Below are positions 59,718 to 64,000 of a stretch of 64,000 nt of DNA, one piece after another. The notes under the pieces were generated by a model. It was not told the origin of the DNA. It searched no databases and saw only the letters and a list, made by a program, of their open reading frames with translations. The stretch covers positions 1,736,001-1,800,000 of the forward strand of contig JAJNNX010000001.1 in the NCBI GenBank assembly GCA_023159155.1, in the 5' to 3' direction. Position numbers and translations under genes: made by a program. The stretch comes from Ustulina deusta (taxonomy: Eukaryota > Ascomycota > Sordariomycetes > Xylariales > Xylariaceae). Position 1 is the first letter of the stretch; each line of letters opens with the position of its first letter.

Positions 59718-62672
59718 GTTGACGACAATTACCCTGTTGTTTTCACGTTATTGTATCTCTATTGCATGGCAGCGGAGCGTTTAAGTTTTAATAACGGAGC
59801 AGGAAATCTATTGCGGGATGTCCAAAATGAGCCCGAAATTCACTCTATAGCAAGTAATATATGGTCATCCGTAGCGAGTGTCTAGTTAGCAATCATACGA
59901 ACAAAATCTCAAGTTAAGCACTTAGGACCATACATACAATCGTGATTCAAATCTGACCATCCGAGTCTGATCGTGAAAATCAGTTGGCCAGCGGTAGTCA
60001 GGCCACTTCGATCTATGCCTCTCGAATAACTCACTAACACAAGTAGAACTAGTTTCGTTTCAACATGTCAGACTCCTTAGTTATACTTACCACTCGCAAA
60101 AGCCTCCTTCATAGCCCAGTTTTGTTATTCATTAGCTTAACTTAGAAATACACTCGTCTCCAAGACGCTGGTATAGAAACGATCAGCAGCAGGGATAGAT
60201 TGATATTTAGAGCAGGCAGTGCCTTAAGCTAGCGAGGCACATAGATGGTAACTCATTCACCTGTGTGTGTAACTCATTACCCTCCAGTGCTCAGACGAGA
60301 CACGGTGCATTAGATGGCTTTTACGATGAGCCTAATCAAAGACGCCGAGTAGTAGAGAGAGAATCTGAAATCAGTCAGATGGTTACTAAGTTGGTGATAC
60401 AATGGGTCCGAACGGATAGTTACGACTGAACTTAGCTTCAGGGGGGGTGGAAATTGAGGTGGATATTGATGGTATAGATGAGAGGGAGTATGTGACCTGG
60501 CAGTCTCCGTGAAGGGTCACGGGTATCCACACACTGTTCATCATACTTCTCTATAGGCGCGTCTGGCATTCTCTTAGTTGATAGATGCTAATAAGAGGAC
60601 GTAGACTATGCCCTTCAACTCAGGGGCGTGGGTCCTACCCTCTCACGACGTTCTACATTAGGGAGTTTTGCTCGAGTGAGGACTGGTCACTCATAAATCG
60701 CCATTAGGTATAAGTTGTGCCTCAATATTATTGGACCTAGAACCTCTTCCACTTAGTTGGGGAGATTCGAGTCCCTACTACATAACAACGATTTTCAATG
60801 GAATTACCTCGAGGCGTTGTGTTAATGTTGGCCACGTCAATAATAATAGCGGAAAAGTAGTGGGTATCAACAATCGCGTTGGCTGATAATAAAACAATGT
60901 GAAAAAAAGAATAGCTTGGCCAAAGATCGAACTGTCGACCTCAAAGGCACAAAAAGGATCGCAAGGCTTAAGATATACTCAACATCCCTGGACCGGAAAG
61001 CCCTTGAATGCCTATGGCCCTGCCTCTGACACAAGGGTTTATCCTGCCGACTACTTTACCACTAGGCCACCGAGGTGGTATGTGGGAACGTCTGTTGAGG
61101 TGAGGCACACATATCGAGGCTTATTACCTTCTCGACCTATCCCTATTCTTGCTGGCTGGAATGACCGTCCTTCTATTACAGCACGCCTCCTTTCTCTCGA
61201 CCCGTGTTGGTCTGAAGCATTCAAACAACTGCTAAAAATGATAGGCTGGTTTCACATCTCATTTACATGAGATAAGAGGAAACCGAGAATAAAATAAAAA
61301 GGCGTCTTGTATATTGTTAGCAGAGCTCGATTCCAGACTGCTTACAGCCAACTATGTTGACCATACATTTAGCCTACAAAGAGACCAAATTATTTCTCTT
61401 GCAACACTATTTTTCTCCCCGCCTAATGATTTTCGAAAGCTGACTTGATTCTTAAAACCACAATATTATTTCCCGTGATTAATCATGGATGAAAGTCAGT
61501 AATACCAAATCCCAGCTTCGGCTTCACTGTAGGTTGTCGAAATATGGAATAGGGCTCCCCGATACAAAGGAACACGTTTGTTTTCAATTCCCCACCCCTG
61601 GCCCCGCTCCTCCGTCACGGACACTCTTTACACGGGGAAATCGTCTCTCTTCTTTGCGATCAGGTCCACATCTGGCATACTTGGAGATTCCCGACGGAGG
61701 GATATGGTGATTGATCTACATCATGAGCAACACCGATCTCCGCCATTAGGCCGAGTACGGGCCGAGGAGATCTATATTGGCCTAACTATCTAAGTTTTTT
61801 GGCTATAAGGTTTTTGACTCCTTCGGAAATATGAAAAAAACGATCTCGGTCTATTATTTTATTCACCCGCTCCGTAAACTGGTTCCGGCTACCGTGAATC
61901 GTCTCCGTGAGGGCTGTGAGTCACCAGACGGCTTACGCATCCAGCCCTCAGTCACACAATGTGAGGCTATGACAAAACTGTAAGTTTAACATCCGGAGCG
62001 AAATAACTGAGTTCACGCAGCCCTATTAAGATTAATGGATATTCTACTGTACCAGTACTTGTAGAAGTCCTCGCTTGTATAGCAAGTACCGGTACATCCT
62101 ATGAGTCATCGGTTCTAGTTCGTAACTGCTGATCGGACGGGGTGCTTTAAATGCCTTGAGGCCGTGACGAAGCTGAGTCATCATTCCTGATTGCAGGTAT
62201 CGAAAGCTAAAAGGGGTGTCCGCATTCACTAGAAAGTGCTTCGTGGACCCTCAGAATGGATTCGTGATGACCTGTCCTCCGACATGGAGCTATAATAATA
62301 AATTTAAATACTTCCCTACTCATATAGTTAAGAGAGGGAGAAAATAAACGTTAAGCAACGTACATGAAAATTGTATGTCTTTTAAAACACAAACTGCATC
62401 ACTAGATTCTGATCCACTAACAACCTTGATGGAATTGACATGTGATGACTAATGCGGCAGATGTCTTTACCGCCTGCATGACGACATGCATTAGCGTCTT
62501 GTAGTTAGACCCAGACCGCCTGCTATTTGCGGGGGATCTGGTTATCGTACATCCTTATCAGTAACTTTTTTGCTAGAATTGCGACAGCGACCCAAGCGAT
62601 GTGTGACGTGTTGCTCCCCTTGACATTGTGATCGATAAGGCCTACAAATCCCGACGACGGACCGCAGTCGAC
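59718..62672. other. Gene-poor interval with a tRNA-like unit
   Basis: 3 kb between VPS45 and MTO1. Apart from the Pol III-like unit at 60902-61080 I recognise no gene. Short ORFs are scattered and unsupported. Confidence 0.45.
60902..61080 (-). repeat. tRNA-derived (SINE-like) sequence or tRNA relic
   Basis: On the minus strand an A-box match TGGCCTAGTGG (61069-61059), embedded in tRNA-like ggtggcctagtggtaaag, is followed about 126 nt later by a B-box-like AGTTCGATCTT (60933-60923) and then by seven T (60908-60902), a Pol III terminator. The anticodon and T stems do not pair, so it is not a functional tRNA; a tRNA-derived SINE or a decayed tRNA gene are the options. Confidence 0.45.
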
Positions 62673-64000
62673 ATGAAGACAATATGGCAGCCGAGGGCCC
62701 TAGGTCGGCCTGGCCGTGCAGTGAGGCGACGGCCCCAGGCCCTTTACGCCCAGCGTCGAAGCCTGGCCACAGTTGCACCGGAGGGAACAAGGTCAGCAAT
62801 CAGCACGCCGCACGTCTCTCGACTGATAGCGTCATCTAATTCATAGCAGGCCCTTCGATGTCATTGTTGTAGGCGGTGGCCATGCCGGCACCGAAGCCTG
62901 CGCAGCCGCAGCGCGCTCTGGTGCACGAACGGCCCTCGTAACGCCCAAGATCGACAACTTGGGTGTATGCTCCTGCAATCCCAGCTTCGGTGGGATAGGC
63001 AAGGGGACGATACTGCGCGAGGTCGACGCGTTGGATGGGGTATCAGGCCGTATAATCGACAAGTCTGGCGTGCAATTCAAAGTCCTGAATCGGAAGAAGG
63101 GCCCCGCCGTCTGGGGGCCACGGGCGCAGATCGACCGTGCCCTATACAAGAAACACATGCGCGAGGAGCTGCAGACATACCCGAACTTATCCATCATACT
63201 TGGAAGCGTCTCGGACATCGTGATGGACGAGAATGTGACGGACCCGGATAGCGCTGCCAAGAGTAGAATCACAGGCGTACGCTTAGAGACGGGTGAGATC
63301 CTACCGACGACGCAGGTCATCATCACGACGGGGACGTTTCTTGGCGGCGAGATCCACATCGGTTTAGAGGTCTATCCCGCCGGGCGTATGGGTGAAGAGG
63401 CGACATTCGGACTGAGTAAGTCGTTACGCGACGCTGGGTTCCAGCTTGGGCGCTTGAAAACCGGCACGCCACCACGGATCGCAAAAGACAGTATCGACTA
63501 CAGCGTGCTCGAAATACAGCGTGGCGACGACCCACCTGAGCCATTTAGTTACCTCCACGACCGGGTGTCGGTGACGGACCAGCTGCTCTGCTGGGCAACG
63601 TACACGAATGCGCGCACGCACGACATCGCGCGCGCCAATCTTGACAAGACCATCCACATTCGAGAGACGGTGAAGGGGCCAAGGTATTGTCCATCACTCG
63701 AATCCAAGATCATAAAGTTTGGCAACAAGGAGCAACACATTGTGTGGTTGGAGCCAGAGGGGTTCTCCAGCGATCTAATCTACCCGAACGGACTGTCAAT
63801 GACGATTCCTGCGGACGCGCAGGAACAGCTCCTGCGCACGATCCCGGGACTCGAGAACTCACACATGACGCAGGCCGGCTACGGCGTCGAGTATGACTAT
63901 GTTGACCCGCGCAGTCTGAAATCGACGCTCGAGACGAAGGCGATATCCGGTCTGTTCCTCGCTGGCCAGATCAACGGGACGACAGGTTATGAGGAGGCCG
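62673..64000 (+). CDS. MTO1: Mitochondrial tRNA uridine-5 carboxymethylaminomethyl modification enzyme (MTO1/GidA), 3' truncated by window
   Basis: FAD protein that, with MSS1, modifies the wobble uridine of mitochondrial tRNAs. Exons 62673-62791 and 62850->64000. Exon 1 is a strongly basic presequence ([20 protein letters not shown]...). The splice restores [20 protein letters not shown], the FAD-binding start. Other GidA motifs: [52 protein letters not shown], and [17 protein letters not shown] at the edge. The C-terminal tRNA-binding domain lies outside the window. It is the third mitochondrial tRNA enzyme in the window, after MSW1 and MSE1. Confidence 0.95.

Noticed and set aside
60899..61270. 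123-codon ORF near 61 kb
   Set aside because: It starts at a GTG and runs antisense through the tRNA-like unit; no protein family recognised.

Overview
The window is nuclear DNA of a filamentous ascomycete (Pezizomycotina, most likely a Sordariomycete; I cannot name the genus from sequence alone). The evidence is 21 recognisable eukaryotic protein genes, almost all broken by short introns (about 48-210 nt) with GT-AG borders and CTAAC/CTGAC branch points 10-20 nt before the acceptor, a ribosomal-protein gene of eight exons, an ERMES component, and a 5.5-kb block of very AT-rich, gene-free sequence bounded by an inverted repeat, as expected for a RIP-degraded transposon. Gene models were built by hand from splice signals and reading-frame phase; every complete model closes in frame.

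Layout. 1-5 kb: a FAD aromatic-hydroxylase-like monooxygenase that runs off the left edge (-), and an alternative NADH dehydrogenase (+). 5-15 kb: a run of organelle and housekeeping genes: mitochondrial Trp-tRNA synthetase (-), mitochondrial ribosomal protein uS10 (-), COP9 signalosome subunit 5 (+), mitochondrial Glu-tRNA synthetase (-), and a Ydj1-type Hsp40 (+). 16-24 kb: ribosomal protein eL32 (+), an orphan ORF (+) followed by a 34-nt poly-G tract, and an importin-13/Kap122 karyopherin (-). 24.8-30.3 kb: the TIR-bounded AT-rich element with three families of internal tandem repeats and no intact transposase. 30.7-44 kb: aminopeptidase P (+), a FUN14-domain protein (-), the centromeric histone CENP-A (-), GDP-mannose transporter (-), a short-chain dehydrogenase (-), acireductone dioxygenase (-), and a Derlin (-). 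44-64 kb: MBOAT lysophospholipid acyltransferase (+), a large serine-rich two-TM protein (-), CAAX protease Rce1 (+), Mmm1 (-), Vps45 (+), and the 5' part of MTO1/GidA (+), cut by the right edge.

How they fit together. There is no sign of a biosynthetic cluster; these are mostly conserved single-copy genes. Mitochondrial functions are strikingly frequent: tRNA charging (MSW1, MSE1), tRNA wobble modification (MTO1), the small ribosomal subunit (uS10m), respiratory NADH oxidation, ER-mitochondria tethering (Mmm1), the FUN14 protein, and an aminopeptidase P with a targeting leader. A second theme is the secretory/ER system (Derlin, GDP-mannose transporter, Rce1, Vps45, Ale1). Rce1 would process CAAX proteins such as the Ydj1 homologue encoded 40 kb away. 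Several gene pairs are head-to-head (uS10m/CSN5, MSE1/YDJ1, Derlin/ALE1, MMM1/VPS45) and share upstream regions.

I did not find a convincing new multi-gene system. The strongest second-look items are the AT-rich element whose two 82-bp termini escaped the decay of its body and carry 7-bp tandem motifs, twin 18-bp perfect palindromes in the uS10m/CSN5 promoter, a tRNA-like Pol III unit near 61 kb, and several gene-structure oddities (a GC-AG intron, an 11-nt exon, a cryptic first exon in MMM1, a frame-neutral intron in ALE1).
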